Shown here: in pieces, positions 27,455 through 35,827 of the stretch
How positions within the stretch are numbered: the first letter of the stretch is position 1
How the letters are laid out: each line of letters opens with the position of its first letter
NCBI RefSeq assembly: GCF_051912485.1
Contig: NZ_CP196822.1
Location: forward strand, 2,604,001 to 2,668,000
Direction of reading: 5' to 3'
Source: Nitrobacter sp051912485
GTDB taxonomy: Bacteria; Pseudomonadota; Alphaproteobacteria; Rhizobiales; Xanthobacteraceae
DNA: 64,000 nt
Notes under the pieces: generated by a model
What the model saw: the letters and a program-made list of their open reading frames with translations, nothing else
Told to the model about the DNA's origin: nothing
Databases searched by the model: none
Program-made: the position numbers and the translations under genes

Positions 27455-28480
27455 ATGATCGCTCCCGATCTCCCAGCCGAATTGAAGGTCGCGCTCGATC
27501 GCAAGGCTGAAGGCCTCTCCCGCAGCGATGCCGCAGTTCGCGCGGTAGCGATCTCGCAAACCTATCGCGGCGGTGGCGGCTCAGGTACGATCCGGAACGA
27601 GTCCGACGCACTCGCCTATGCACTGACGCGGATGCCTGCGACCTATGCGGCCGTCGTCGCCAGCCTCAATGCGCTCCGCGAGATTCGTCCGGAATTCGCG
27701 CCACACACCCTGCTCGATATCGGCGCCGGACCAGGCACCGCGACATGGGCGGCGGCGCAGGCGTTCGATTGCCTCGACGAATTCACCGCGATCGATGCCA
27801 ATCCGGCATTGCGGACGCTCGCGCTCGACCTCGCAACCGATCAGGCGCGGCTGCGCAGTCTCCGCTATGTGCAAAGCGAAGCCTCGGCCGGGCTGCGCAA
27901 CGAGACCGCGAGCGCGGATCTTGCCGTCGCGAGCTATGTCATCGGCGAAATGAATGCCGACCGGCAGGCTGCACTCGTCGATCTCATGTGGGCGGCCACC
28001 CGCGACACGCTACTGGTCGTCGAACCCGGTACTCCCGCCGGCTATCAACGTATCCTCGACCTGCGTCGGCGGCTGATCGCGCAAGGCGCCCATGTCGTCG
28101 CGCCCTGCCCGCACGACGGCGAATGCCCGCTCATAGCGTTTTCGCGTGAAGAAAACGCATCAAAAGAAAAAGCAGCGCCGGACTGGTGCCACTTCGTGCA
28201 GCGGTTGCCGCGATCGCGCGCACACAAGCGCATCAAAGGCGTAGAGCTTCCTTTCGAGGACGAAAAATTCAGCTACGTCGCGCTGGCCCGAACGCCCGCC
28301 CGGCAACGTCCACCGCGGGTGCTTGCGCCACCGCTGGTCACCAAGGCCGAGATGCGGATCAAACTATGCCTGCCGGATGGGCACGCCGGCGTCACAACAT
28401 TTCCCCGTCGCGACAAGGCCGCTTATGCCCGTATGCGCCGGATCAGTTGGGGCGACGCCGTCAACCTGACCGAAACGTAG
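27455..28480 (+). CDS. Rsm22-family small-subunit ribosomal methyltransferase-like protein
   Basis: This 341-residue protein is related to mitochondrial Rsm22, which is needed for the small ribosomal subunit. The SAM motif is LLDIGAGPGTATWAAAQAF (~residue 87). A cysteine cluster follows: PCPHDGECPL and then WCHFVQRLPRSRAHK, thought to bind a metal cluster in this family. Between the two Cys blocks about 13 extra residues (AFSREENASKEK) are encoded by a palindromic repeat. The start ATG at 27455 has a weak AAAGAAG site. It is 75 nt downstream of smc and may share its transcript. Confidence 0.88.
   Translation: MIAPDLPAELKVALDRKAEGLSRSDAAVRAVAISQTYRGGGGSGTIRNESDALAYALTRMPATYAAVVASLNALREIRPEFAPHTLLDIGAGPGTATWAAAQAFDCLDEFTAIDANPALRTLALDLATDQARLRSLRYVQSEASAGLRNETASADLAVASYVIGEMNADRQAALVDLMWAATRDTLLVVEPGTPAGYQRILDLRRRLIAQGAHVVAPCPHDGECPLIAFSREENASKEKAAPDWCHFVQRLPRSRAHKRIKGVELPFEDEKFSYVALARTPARQRPPRVLAPPLVTKAEMRIKLCLPDGHAGVTTFPRRDKAAYARMRRISWGDAVNLTET
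28136..28158. repeat. Palindromic repeat fragment inside the Rsm22-family gene
   Basis: GCGTTTTC (28136-28143) and GAAAACGC (28151-28158) are perfect inverted arms around GCGTGAA. The unit TTTTCGCGTGAAGAAAACGC resembles a repeat common between genes in this bacterial family. It is in frame and translated, between the two conserved cysteine motifs. Confidence 0.65.
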
Positions 28481-28486
28481 TTCCAG

Positions 28487-28960
28487 CTATGACGGCCGCG
28501 TAAAGACGTAAGTCAGCCCGGTCAGCATCAGGAGCGCCACCGCCGCTGTGAGCCACGGCCCCGGATGGCTGCCAAACCAGAAACCCGCAAAACCGATCGC
28601 CATGCCGCCCAGCGCCATCAGCTTGGCCTTTACGGGGATAGCGCCGCGCTCGCGCCAGCCGCGCAGCAGCGAGCCGAAACGCGGATGCTGCAACAGCCAG
28701 TTTTCCAGCCGGGGGGAGGAGCGCGTGAAACAGGCGGCGGCCAGGATCAGGAACGGCGTCGTTGGCAGCACCGGCAGGAACGCGCCAATAAAACCGAGTG
28801 CGACGAAGCCGATACCGAGCACCAGAAAGACAGCGCGCATCAGGCGTGGCGTGGCGGCGCACGAGTCGACGGCGCTGGCCGCCCCTGCGCCGAAAGACTG
28901 TTCTTCCGCGATCATGCGCTCGCCGTCCTGATCCGTCACATCCAAATCCTGCACGCTCAT
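28487..28960 (-). CDS. YbaN family (DUF454) inner membrane protein
   Basis: A 157-residue protein with three hydrophobic segments after a polar N-terminus of ~45 residues. The DUF454 core is GFIGAFLPVLPTTPFLILAA with CFTRSSPRLENWLLQHPRFG. GGAAAG precedes the ATG at 28960; a GTG at 28969 is possible. The function is unknown. It converges with the Rsm22-family gene with only 6 nt between stops. Confidence 0.88.
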   Translation of the reverse strand: MSVQDLDVTDQDGERMIAEEQSFGAGAASAVDSCAATPRLMRAVFLVLGIGFVALGFIGAFLPVLPTTPFLILAAACFTRSSPRLENWLLQHPRFGSLLRGWRERGAIPVKAKLMALGGMAIGFAGFWFGSHPGPWLTAAVALLMLTGLTYVFTRPS

Positions 28961-29107
28961 GCTTTCCACAGAACAAAGTACCGGACAACTTGAACTTTTC
29001 TAAGGGTTTTCGACACCAAAAGGCGCCCTCCCGGCGGAACCTGCCGTTTTTCGCAGAAAATCGTCTACGGTAACCGCCTTCGCGTCGTCTTATCAGGAGC
29101 CTCTCTC

Positions 29108-29668
29108 ATGTCGACCGGCTGGATTATTCTCGGCGTCATCGTCGCCCTCGCTGTGTTCGCCCTTGTCGCCTATAACCGGCTGGTCGCACTCAGCCAGCGC
29201 GTCGGCCAGGCCTTTGCCGACATCGACGTGCAGCTCAAGCAGCGTCACGACCTGATCCCGAACCTTGTCGAAACCGTGAAAGGCTATGCCGCACACGAGC
29301 GCGGCACGCTGGACGATGTCATCAAGGCGCGCAACACCGCGATGTCGGCGCAGGGACCGGCGCAGGTCGGCGCCGCCGAGAACCAGTTGAGCGGCGCGCT
29401 TGGCCGCCTGATCGCACTGTCGGAGGCCTACCCGGACCTCAAGGCCAGCGCCAACTTCCAGCAGCTCGCCGGCGAACTGTCCGACCTCGAGAACAAGATT
29501 GCCGCCAGCCGCCGCTTCTTCAATAACGCGGTTCAGGAATACAACACCGGCATCCAGCAGATGCCCGCAGCGCTGTTCGCCGGCGCCTTCGGTTTCACCC
29601 GCAAGGAGTTCTTCGACCTCGGCGCCAGCCGCACCACGGTGGAGCAGACGCCGCAGGTGAAGTTCTGA
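29108..29668 (+). CDS. LemA family protein
   Basis: A 186-residue protein with one N-terminal membrane segment (GWIILGVIVALAVFALVAYN) and then the LemA helical domain: QAFADIDVQLKQRHDLIPNL, VKGYAAHERGTLDDVIKAR and SRRFFNNAVQEYNTGIQ. AGGAG precedes the ATG. LemA proteins commonly pair with an M48 peptidase or a TPM-domain protein; here the M48 gene follows 201 nt downstream on the same strand, with a repeat between. A role in envelope protein handling is inferred from that pairing. Confidence 0.93.
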   Translation: MSTGWIILGVIVALAVFALVAYNRLVALSQRVGQAFADIDVQLKQRHDLIPNLVETVKGYAAHERGTLDDVIKARNTAMSAQGPAQVGAAENQLSGALGRLIALSEAYPDLKASANFQQLAGELSDLENKIAASRRFFNNAVQEYNTGIQQMPAALFAGAFGFTRKEFFDLGASRTTVEQTPQVKF

Positions 29669-29687
29669 GTTGAACGAATACAATGAC

Positions 29688-29750
29688 CGTCATTGCGAGG
29701 AGCTGAGTTCCTCGTCTTTCGAGGAACGACAGTAAGGAAGCAATCCAGTC
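29688..29750. repeat. Partial palindromic repeat of the CGTCATTGCGAGGAG family
   Basis: The left arm CGTCATTGCGAGGAG (29688-29702) and an interior GAAGCAATCCAGTC block are shared with the copy at 36486-36568, but the right arm is missing. An internal hairpin GTTCCTCG/CGAGGAAC lies at about 29706-29726. It sits between the lemA and M48 genes. Confidence 0.6.
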
Positions 29751-29784
29751 TCACTGAGGACAACTGGATTTGCTTCGCTCAGAG

Positions 29785-29808
29785 CAAAATTGGCAAGAGC
29801 CAATTTTG
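29785..29808. repeat. Perfect 10-bp inverted repeat upstream of the M48 peptidase gene
   Basis: CAAAATTGGC (29785-29794) and GCCAATTTTG (29799-29808) pair perfectly around a 4-nt loop, 61 nt before the M48 start. It could be an operator, a processing hairpin or part of the adjacent repeat. Confidence 0.5.
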
Positions 29809-29869
29809 ACGCGAGCTCGCGATGAGGACGACCTGGATTTTGTGCCTCTAGCATTCAACCGGCATAGCG

Positions 29870-31015
29870 ATGGCAGCCTACGGTCTCTACACCCACATAG
29901 CATCGAACAAGATCCGTTCGATGTTTTTGCTCGCCGGGCTGTTCGTCCTGATCTACGTGATGGTGTTTGCCGGCGCGCTGATCGCCGAAGTCTTTCAGCG
30001 CGGCACGGGCCACACGGCGGCGTTCTATCTCACACAGGCCTGGCATGACCTGATCGTCGCCTTCCCCTGGGCTACGGCGGGTTCCGCGCTGTGGATCATC
30101 ATCGCCTATTTCTTCCATCAGTCGATGATCGACGCGATCACCGGCGGCCACGACGTCAGCCGCAAGGAACAGCCGCGGCTCTACAACCTGCTGGAAAACC
30201 TCTGTATCTCGCGCGGCATCCCGATGCCGAAGCTGAAGGTGATGGACACCGACGCGGTCAACGCCTTCGCCACCGGACTGAATCGCCGCCAATACGCCAT
30301 CACCGTCACCACCGGCCTGATGAAGGAGCTCAATGACAGGGAGATGGAAGCGGTGCTGGGGCACGAGCTGACCCACATCCGCAACGGCGACGTGCAGTTG
30401 ATGGTGGTCGCCGTCATCATCGCGGGCGTGGTCAGCTTCGTCGCTGAATTGTTCTTCCGCATCTTTTTCAACAGCGGCACGCGGATCGGCGGCGGAAGCT
30501 GGGGCTCGTCCCGCTCATCCTCCTCCAGCGACCGCGACAGCAAGGGCGGTGGCGCCGTCGTCGCCATGATTCTCGCTGTGGCCCTGATCGCGCTGGCCTG
30601 GTTCATATCGCAGGTTGTGCGTCTCGCGCTGTCGCGCTCCCGCGAACTGATGGCAGACGCCGGCTCGGTCGAATTGACCAAGGACGCCGATGCCATGATC
30701 TCGGCGCTGCGCAAGATCGAGAACCGCGGCGAGTTGCCGGGCGCGACCTCGGCCGTGATGGAAATGTGCGTCGACAACCCGCGCCAAGGTTTCGCCGACC
30801 TGTTCGCCACCCATCCCTCGATCGAGGCACGGGTCCGCGCGCTGGTGACATATGCCGGCGGCCACGATCCCGGCCCGATGCGGCATCTGCAGCATGAAGC
30901 GGCCGATCCGGAACCGACTGGCGAGCAGAATTTGCCCCCGGGACCCTGGAGCGATCCCACGAAACCGACCGGCGCGACGCCGCTCGCTCCCGGCCCGTGG
31001 GGCAATCACTCCTGA
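29870..31015 (+). CDS. M48 family zinc metallopeptidase (HtpX-like)
   Basis: A 381-residue integral membrane protease. Two membrane segments precede the catalytic domain, which has HELTH at residues 165-169 (VLGHELTHIRNGDV); two more segments follow, with SRELMADAGSVELTKDADAM giving the third zinc ligand region. The C-terminal ~50 residues are Pro-rich and probably disordered (LAPGPWGNHS end). HtpX-like enzymes degrade damaged membrane proteins. The pairing with LemA is characteristic. Confidence 0.93.
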   Translation: MAAYGLYTHIASNKIRSMFLLAGLFVLIYVMVFAGALIAEVFQRGTGHTAAFYLTQAWHDLIVAFPWATAGSALWIIIAYFFHQSMIDAITGGHDVSRKEQPRLYNLLENLCISRGIPMPKLKVMDTDAVNAFATGLNRRQYAITVTTGLMKELNDREMEAVLGHELTHIRNGDVQLMVVAVIIAGVVSFVAELFFRIFFNSGTRIGGGSWGSSRSSSSSDRDSKGGGAVVAMILAVALIALAWFISQVVRLALSRSRELMADAGSVELTKDADAMISALRKIENRGELPGATSAVMEMCVDNPRQGFADLFATHPSIEARVRALVTYAGGHDPGPMRHLQHEAADPEPTGEQNLPPGPWSDPTKPTGATPLAPGPWGNHS

Positions 31016-31221
31016 TCTTGTCGTTTCGAAGCCGATTCCTGCTTGCGCAGCGTGCAAGCGGACGCGGTTTCTTGGCTCCATAACGAATTTTGCCAGATTT
31101 AACATATCGAATTGAATTCTCCCTCGTTTCTGCCATGGTCGCGCCCCAAGCAAACATTGGGGACTATCGTCCGCGGGACCATGCGCGGTTGCGGTTTTCA
31201 GCTTGCTCTCAAAGGGGTCTC

Positions 31222-31980
31222 ATGGCGAAGCCAGCAGTGATTGTGGTCGGCGCGGACAAGGGCGGGGTCGGCAAGACAACGGTTTCGCGCACCGTGCTCG
31301 ACTATTTCAGCGCCAACAACGTGCCCACCCGCGCGTTCGACACCGAATCGCCGCGCGGCACGCTGCGGCGCTTTCACCCGGATATCACCGAAATCGTCGA
31401 TATGACGGCGACCGCGGACCAGATGAAGATCTTCGACACGCTGAACACGGCCAAGGCCAGCGTCACCGTGATCGACGTCCGCGCCGGACTGATGTCCCCG
31501 GCGCTGGCCTCGCTCCGCGATATCGGTTTCCTCGATGCGGCGAAGAGCGGGCAGATCACCTTCGCGGTGTTCCACATACTCGGGTCCTCGATCGCCTCGC
31601 TCGACGAGATCGCGGAGACCGCGAACTTCATGTCCGGCGCGAAATATTTCCTGGTGAAGAATTTCATCAACAACACGAGCTTCTTCGAGTGGGACCAGGC
31701 GACCTACAACTCCTACTTCCGCAAGATCAAGGACGCGACCGAGATCACCATTCCCAAGCTCAACGAGATGGCCTACGAGCAGGTCGAGGTATCCTCGGTG
31801 CCGTTCCTCAAATTCGTGGCCAACAAGGGACAAAAGAACGAGTCCGCAAACTACTCGTTCGTACTGCGCGGCTATGTTCGCCACTGGCTCGCGAATGTCT
31901 GGAGCGAATTCGACCGCATCAAGCTCACCGACATCGTCGCCTCGAAGGAAAAGGGCAACTCCCGCGCCGCGAGCAAGTAG
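31222..31980 (+). CDS. ParA/CobQ-like P-loop ATPase, first of a tandem pair
   Basis: A 252-residue soluble protein with a deviant Walker A, VVGADKGGVGKTTVSR (KGGVGKTT at 13-20), typical of the ParA/MinD class that forms ATP-dependent dimers. A Walker B-like strand, SVTVIDVRAGLMSPALAS, follows. Other parts, such as FLVKNFINNTSFFEWDQA, match no characterised ParA, MinD or MipZ that I recognise. The ATG at 31222 has AAAGGGG upstream. No parB or minE neighbour is present; the next gene is a second P-loop protein. A positioning or scaffolding role is inferred from the fold only. Confidence 0.8.
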   Translation: MAKPAVIVVGADKGGVGKTTVSRTVLDYFSANNVPTRAFDTESPRGTLRRFHPDITEIVDMTATADQMKIFDTLNTAKASVTVIDVRAGLMSPALASLRDIGFLDAAKSGQITFAVFHILGSSIASLDEIAETANFMSGAKYFLVKNFINNTSFFEWDQATYNSYFRKIKDATEITIPKLNEMAYEQVEVSSVPFLKFVANKGQKNESANYSFVLRGYVRHWLANVWSEFDRIKLTDIVASKEKGNSRAASK

Positions 31981-32126
31981 CTGGTCGTTTGAGGCGAGCC
32001 AGGCGACGAAGGCCTTGCGTTCGCGCCGATAGCGCAAACTCGGACATGCAATTGCATGTCAAAGAATGACGGTGGAGAGTTTTTCGACATCCTGCTAGAT
32101 CGGGATCTCTCTCCGGTACGTCAGTC

Positions 32127-32786
32127 ATGCCCCGCACGCCTGTCTATATCATTTGCTCGCCACGCCCGCAGGTCGGCAAGACGCTGATTGCGCGGCAGCT
32201 GAGCGAGTTTCTGCGCCTGCAGCGGGGCGATGTCCTTGCGTTCGACGTCAATCAGAAGGAGCCGTCACTGGTCGACTACCTGCCGCGCCTCACCGAGACC
32301 GCGGCGATCGACGACACCTTCGGCAAGATGGCGCTGATGGACCGGCTGATCATCAATGACGGCCTCGCCAAGGTGATCGACCTCGGTTACCACGCGTTCG
32401 ATGAATTCTTCGGGATGATCGAGCAAATCGGTTTCGTCAAGGAGACCGTCCGAAGCGACGTCGCGCCGGTCGTCCTGTTCATGGCCGACAGCGACCGCGT
32501 TTCCGCGCGCGGCTACGAAACGTTGCGGGCAACGATGCCGTCCCACGCGCTCATCACTGTCGACAACGAATCCGTCCTGCGCGGACACCTGCCCGAGATC
32601 TTCGTTCACAGTGAGGTGATACGCATCGCAGCACTCCCGGCGTTCCTAAAGAGCTACATCGACCGGGTGGGCTTCTCCTTCACCAACTATCTGCGAACGG
32701 AGAAGGATACATCCACCGAGCTTCATCAGTGGATCCGCAACAACTATTTCAATTTCCGCGAGATCGAACAGCAACTAACGCGGTAG
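32127..32786 (+). CDS. Divergent ParA-like P-loop protein, second of the pair
   Basis: A 219-residue soluble protein beginning MPRTPVYIICSPRPQVGKTL. The loop PRPQVGKT keeps GKT but lacks the first Gly and the signature Lys of ParA-type ATPases. The strand DVLAFDVNQKEPSLVDYLP and PVVLFMADSD correspond to the switch and core strands of that fold. It follows the first ATPase by 146 nt and precedes apt convergently. The pair may form a heterodimer or a sequential operon. No function is known. Confidence 0.75.
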   Translation: MPRTPVYIICSPRPQVGKTLIARQLSEFLRLQRGDVLAFDVNQKEPSLVDYLPRLTETAAIDDTFGKMALMDRLIINDGLAKVIDLGYHAFDEFFGMIEQIGFVKETVRSDVAPVVLFMADSDRVSARGYETLRATMPSHALITVDNESVLRGHLPEIFVHSEVIRIAALPAFLKSYIDRVGFSFTNYLRTEKDTSTELHQWIRNNYFNFREIEQQLTR

Positions 32787-32837
32787 CGGGGTGAACAATC
32801 GCCTTCACTCTCGGCTCCAGGCGAAAGCCAAAGAAAT

Positions 32838-33377
32838 TCAATGCCCGCCGAACGCCATCAGCGTTCGCACCGGGACATCCATCGCACGCAGCTTGGCGGC
32901 GCCGCCGAGGTCCGGCAGGTCGATGATGAAGCAGGCCGCCACCACATTGGCGCCGATCTGGCGCAGCAGCTTCACCGCGCCCTCGGCCGTGCCGCCGGTG
33001 GCGATCAAGTCGTCGACCAGAATGACACGCTCGCCAGGATGAATGGCGTCGACATGCATTTCCATTTCGTCAGTGCCGTATTCGAGCGCATAGGCCATCC
33101 GCACGGTCTGATGCGGCAGCTTGCCCTTCTTGCGGATTGGCACGAAGCCCGCTGAAACCTGGTGGGCCACCGCGCCGCCGAGGATGAAGCCGCGTGCCTC
33201 GATGCCGGCGACCTTGTCGATCTTCGAGCCGGCCCAGGGATGCACCAGTTGATCGACCGCGCGACGGAACGCGCGAGCGTCCCCGAGCAGCGTGGTGATG
33301 TCGCGGAACATGACCCCCGGCTTCGGATAATCCGGAATGGTGCGGACAGAGGCCTGCAGATCGTCTTCGAAGGTCAT
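32838..33377 (-). CDS. apt: Adenine phosphoribosyltransferase
   Basis: A purine salvage enzyme joining adenine and PRPP to AMP. The PRPP motif is VILVDDLIATGGTAEGAVKLL, with AGIEARGFILGGAVAHQ upstream, both diagnostic. The length of 179 residues is normal. The start is ATG at 33377. It converges with the ParA-like pair, and its upstream side faces the 3' end of trpE(G) across a palindromic repeat. Confidence 0.96.
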   Translation of the reverse strand: MTFEDDLQASVRTIPDYPKPGVMFRDITTLLGDARAFRRAVDQLVHPWAGSKIDKVAGIEARGFILGGAVAHQVSAGFVPIRKKGKLPHQTVRMAYALEYGTDEMEMHVDAIHPGERVILVDDLIATGGTAEGAVKLLRQIGANVVAACFIIDLPDLGGAAKLRAMDVPVRTLMAFGGH

Positions 33378-33415
33378 CGAATTTCTTTCAAATTGAGGTC
33401 ATCGCCGCGCCTGAT

Positions 33416-33497
33416 CGTCATTGCGAGCGAAGCGAAGCAGTCCAGTAAGACAGAGGCGAGCGTGGATTACTTCGTCGCTACGCTCCTCGCAATGACG
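33416..33497. repeat. Palindromic repeat CGTCATTGCGAG overlapping the end of trpE(G)
   Basis: The arms CGTCATTGCGAG (33416-33427) and CTCGCAATGACG (33486-33497) are perfectly inverted, about 80 bp end to end. The right arm lies in the trpE(G) reading frame: the last codons (SSLRGA) and the TAG stop at 33478-33480 come from repeat sequence. Confidence 0.75.
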
Positions 33498-35655
33498 ATA
33501 CCCCCTCCGCCAGCCGGAACGCATTCTCCACGATCCGCAAGCCGACCTCGCCGCCGAGCGACATCAGCGACTCCGGATGAAACTGCACGCCGCCGACCGG
33601 CAGCGTTTTGTGCTCGATTGCCATTGGCACGCCGTCGTCGGTCGTCGCCGTCACCTCCAGCACGTCGGGCATGCCATCGCGCTCGACATATAGCGAATGA
33701 TAGCGGCCGATCACGATCTCGTTGGGCAGATTGTGCATCAGCCGTCCGCCGCGACTCTGCACGCGCGACGGCCGGCCATGCGCCGGCTGCGCAAGCTGAC
33801 CGAGACGACCGCCGAAATACTCGCCGATCGCCTGCACGCCGAGGCAGACGCCAAACACCGGCAGTTTCTTTTCCAGCGCGGTGCCGATGGTTTTGGCGAT
33901 GCCGAAATCCTCAGGCCGGCCGGGACCGGGCGACAGCACCAGCAGGTCGTAGCTCTGCTTGTTGAGCATGTCCTGCGCGTGGATGTAGCGCACCACGGTG
34001 ACGAGGGCGCCAACCTGGCGAAAATAATCCGCCAGCATGTGCACGAAACTGTCGTCGTGGTCGATCAAAAGCACGCGCTTGCCGGAGCCGGTCGCGTCCG
34101 GCGCCACCGCCGAGAGCGGCTTCGGCGCGTCGCCGCGCAGCGCCTGGAACAGCGCCGCCGCCTTGGTCTGGCACTCGCGGTCCTCAAGCTCGGCTTTGCT
34201 GTCGAACAGGCAGGTGGCGCCCACGCGCACCTCCGCCAGCCCGTCCTTCATGCGGATGGTGCGAATGGTAAGGCCGGTGTTGATCGAGCTATCGAAGCCG
34301 ACGAAGCCGAACGCGCCGGCGTACCAGCGCCGCGCCGAGCGTTCATTGTCCTCGACGAACTGCATCGCCCACTTTTTCGGCGCACCGGTCACCGTCACCG
34401 CCCATGCGTGGGTGAGAAACGCATCGAGCGCGTCGAAGCCGGGCCGCAGGATGCCCTCGACGTGATCGACGGTATGAAACAGCTTTGAGTAGGTCTCGAT
34501 CTGGCGACGGGCGAGCACCTTAATCGTTCCGGGCATGCAGATGCGCGCCTTGTCGTTACGATCAACGTCGGTGCACATGTTGAGTTCGAACTCGTCTTTC
34601 TCCGAGTTGAGCAGCTCGCGGATCTGCTCGGCATCGCCGATGGCGTCGGCGCCGCGCGCGATGGTGCCGGAGATCGGGCAGGTCTCGATCCGGCGGCCGT
34701 CGCTGCGCACGAACATTTCCGGCGAGGCGGACACGAGGAATTCGCCATCACCGAGATTGACCAGCCCGCCATACGGCGACGGATTGATCCGGCATAGACG
34801 CTGGAACACTTCGGCCGGCGATCGCTCGCAGCGCTCTGCGAATAACTGCCCGGGCACCGCCTCGAACAGGTCGCCACGGGCGAACGCGGCGCGCGCCGTC
34901 TCTACCGTGGCCTGATATTCGCCGGGGGCGTGATCGGCAAAACCCTGCCGCCCCGTCCTGGCGTAGACGCTTTCGGGCGTGTCGTGCGGCAGGCCTGCAG
35001 TGGAGCGGCCTTTCCGTGCGAAATCGTAGGACAGCACGACGCCCCGTCCGGTGGCGCGGTCGTAGGCAAGCAGGCGATCCGGGACGAACAGCACGATGTC
35101 GCGCTGATCGGCCTCGCGCGCTCGCTTCTGCACCAGATCTTCCATCTGGAACACGAGGTCGTAGGCGAAAGCGCCGTAAAGACCGAGCATGGGATCGGCA
35201 TCTGAGGCAAACGCCGCCACGAGCGCACGCACCAGCGACATCACGCTGGCGCGCCGGGTGCGCTGATCCTCCTCTACTGGTGCCTCGCCGCGCACGATGT
35301 GGCCGGCGATCCGGCGAGCGGTCTTTTCGGTGACGACCGCACAGGGCTCGCTGACGGCCTCGCCCAGAAAGGCGATCAGCACCTCGCCCCGGGCATTGGT
35401 GGCTTCGATCGAAAAATTGAGTCCCGTGGTTTCGATCTTGAGCGGCGGATCGGCAAAGCCGAGGTCGAAACTTTCATAGCGTCCCGGCACCGTCGTTCCC
35501 GACGACAGGACCAGGCCGCGGCGGCGGTCGAGCAGGCCGATCAGGTCGTCGAGCCGGCGGCCGCCGGCAAAATGCTCGATCGACCGGCTGATGGCGAGAC
35601 CACCGGCGGTCGCATACTCACTTTGCGCGGGAAGGGAAAAGACGGTCCTGTTCAT
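33478..35655 (-). CDS. trpE(G): Anthranilate synthase, fused TrpE-TrpG
   Basis: The first step of tryptophan synthesis, chorismate plus glutamine to anthranilate, in one chain of 725 residues. The TrpE part (~1-520) has CRINPSPYGGLVNLGDGEFL, ETCPISGTIARG and the chorismate-binding block ending VRVGATCLFDSKAELEDRE. The TrpG glutaminase part (~530-725) has the nucleophile in VFGVCLGVQAIGEYFGG and QFHPESLMS. Such fusions occur in rhizobia and relatives. Expression is predicted to be controlled by the leader-peptide attenuator upstream. The C-terminal residues SSLRGA derive from a repeat. Confidence 0.95.
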   Translation of the reverse strand: MNRTVFSLPAQSEYATAGGLAISRSIEHFAGGRRLDDLIGLLDRRRGLVLSSGTTVPGRYESFDLGFADPPLKIETTGLNFSIEATNARGEVLIAFLGEAVSEPCAVVTEKTARRIAGHIVRGEAPVEEDQRTRRASVMSLVRALVAAFASDADPMLGLYGAFAYDLVFQMEDLVQKRAREADQRDIVLFVPDRLLAYDRATGRGVVLSYDFARKGRSTAGLPHDTPESVYARTGRQGFADHAPGEYQATVETARAAFARGDLFEAVPGQLFAERCERSPAEVFQRLCRINPSPYGGLVNLGDGEFLVSASPEMFVRSDGRRIETCPISGTIARGADAIGDAEQIRELLNSEKDEFELNMCTDVDRNDKARICMPGTIKVLARRQIETYSKLFHTVDHVEGILRPGFDALDAFLTHAWAVTVTGAPKKWAMQFVEDNERSARRWYAGAFGFVGFDSSINTGLTIRTIRMKDGLAEVRVGATCLFDSKAELEDRECQTKAAALFQALRGDAPKPLSAVAPDATGSGKRVLLIDHDDSFVHMLADYFRQVGALVTVVRYIHAQDMLNKQSYDLLVLSPGPGRPEDFGIAKTIGTALEKKLPVFGVCLGVQAIGEYFGGRLGQLAQPAHGRPSRVQSRGGRLMHNLPNEIVIGRYHSLYVERDGMPDVLEVTATTDDGVPMAIEHKTLPVGGVQFHPESLMSLGGEVGLRIVENAFRLAEGVSSLRGA

Positions 35656-35703
35656 GGAATCCTCTTACGAGACTTGCGGAGGAAGCGCCACACAGGACAA
35701 ACG

Positions 35704-35734
35704 AAAAAGGCCGTCGTTCTGCATGACGGCCTTT
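35704..35734 (-). terminator. trp attenuator terminator
   Basis: On the minus strand the arms AAAGGCCGTC (35734-35725) and GACGGCCTTT (35715-35706) form a perfect 10-bp stem with a 9-nt loop and a T-run. It lies between the Trp-Trp leader peptide and trpE(G). An upstream hairpin around GGCCCACCTT/AAGGTGGCC overlaps the leader stop and could pair alternatively with the terminator's first arm. If the terminated leader accumulates it would be a small RNA of about 115 nt (35704-35820). Confidence 0.85.
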
Positions 35735-35772
35735 GACGATCAGAATTGAAACAAAATCGTACCGGCCACCTT

Positions 35773-35820
35773 TTAGAAGGTGGGCCACCAGAGACGGAAC
35801 GGGCGGACGGCGCTAATCAT
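35773..35820 (-). CDS. trpL: trp leader peptide
   Basis: A 15-codon frame encodes MISAVRPFRLWWPTF, with tandem Trp codons at positions 11-12, followed by alternative hairpins and a terminator before trpE(G). This is the classic ribosome-mediated attenuation layout: stalling at the Trp codons when charged tRNA-Trp is scarce favours readthrough. The predicted promoter places the transcript start at or next to the A of this ATG, so the leader is probably translated leaderless, as I recall for Sinorhizobium meliloti trpL. Confidence 0.82.
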   Translation of the reverse strand: MISAVRPFRLWWPTF

Positions 35821-35827
35821 GGCCGCG

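Noticed and set aside
24749..27559. Long open frame of 936 codons antisense to smc
   Set aside because: It mirrors the high-GC third-position pattern of smc, has no recognisable domain, and smc on the other strand has all expected motifs.
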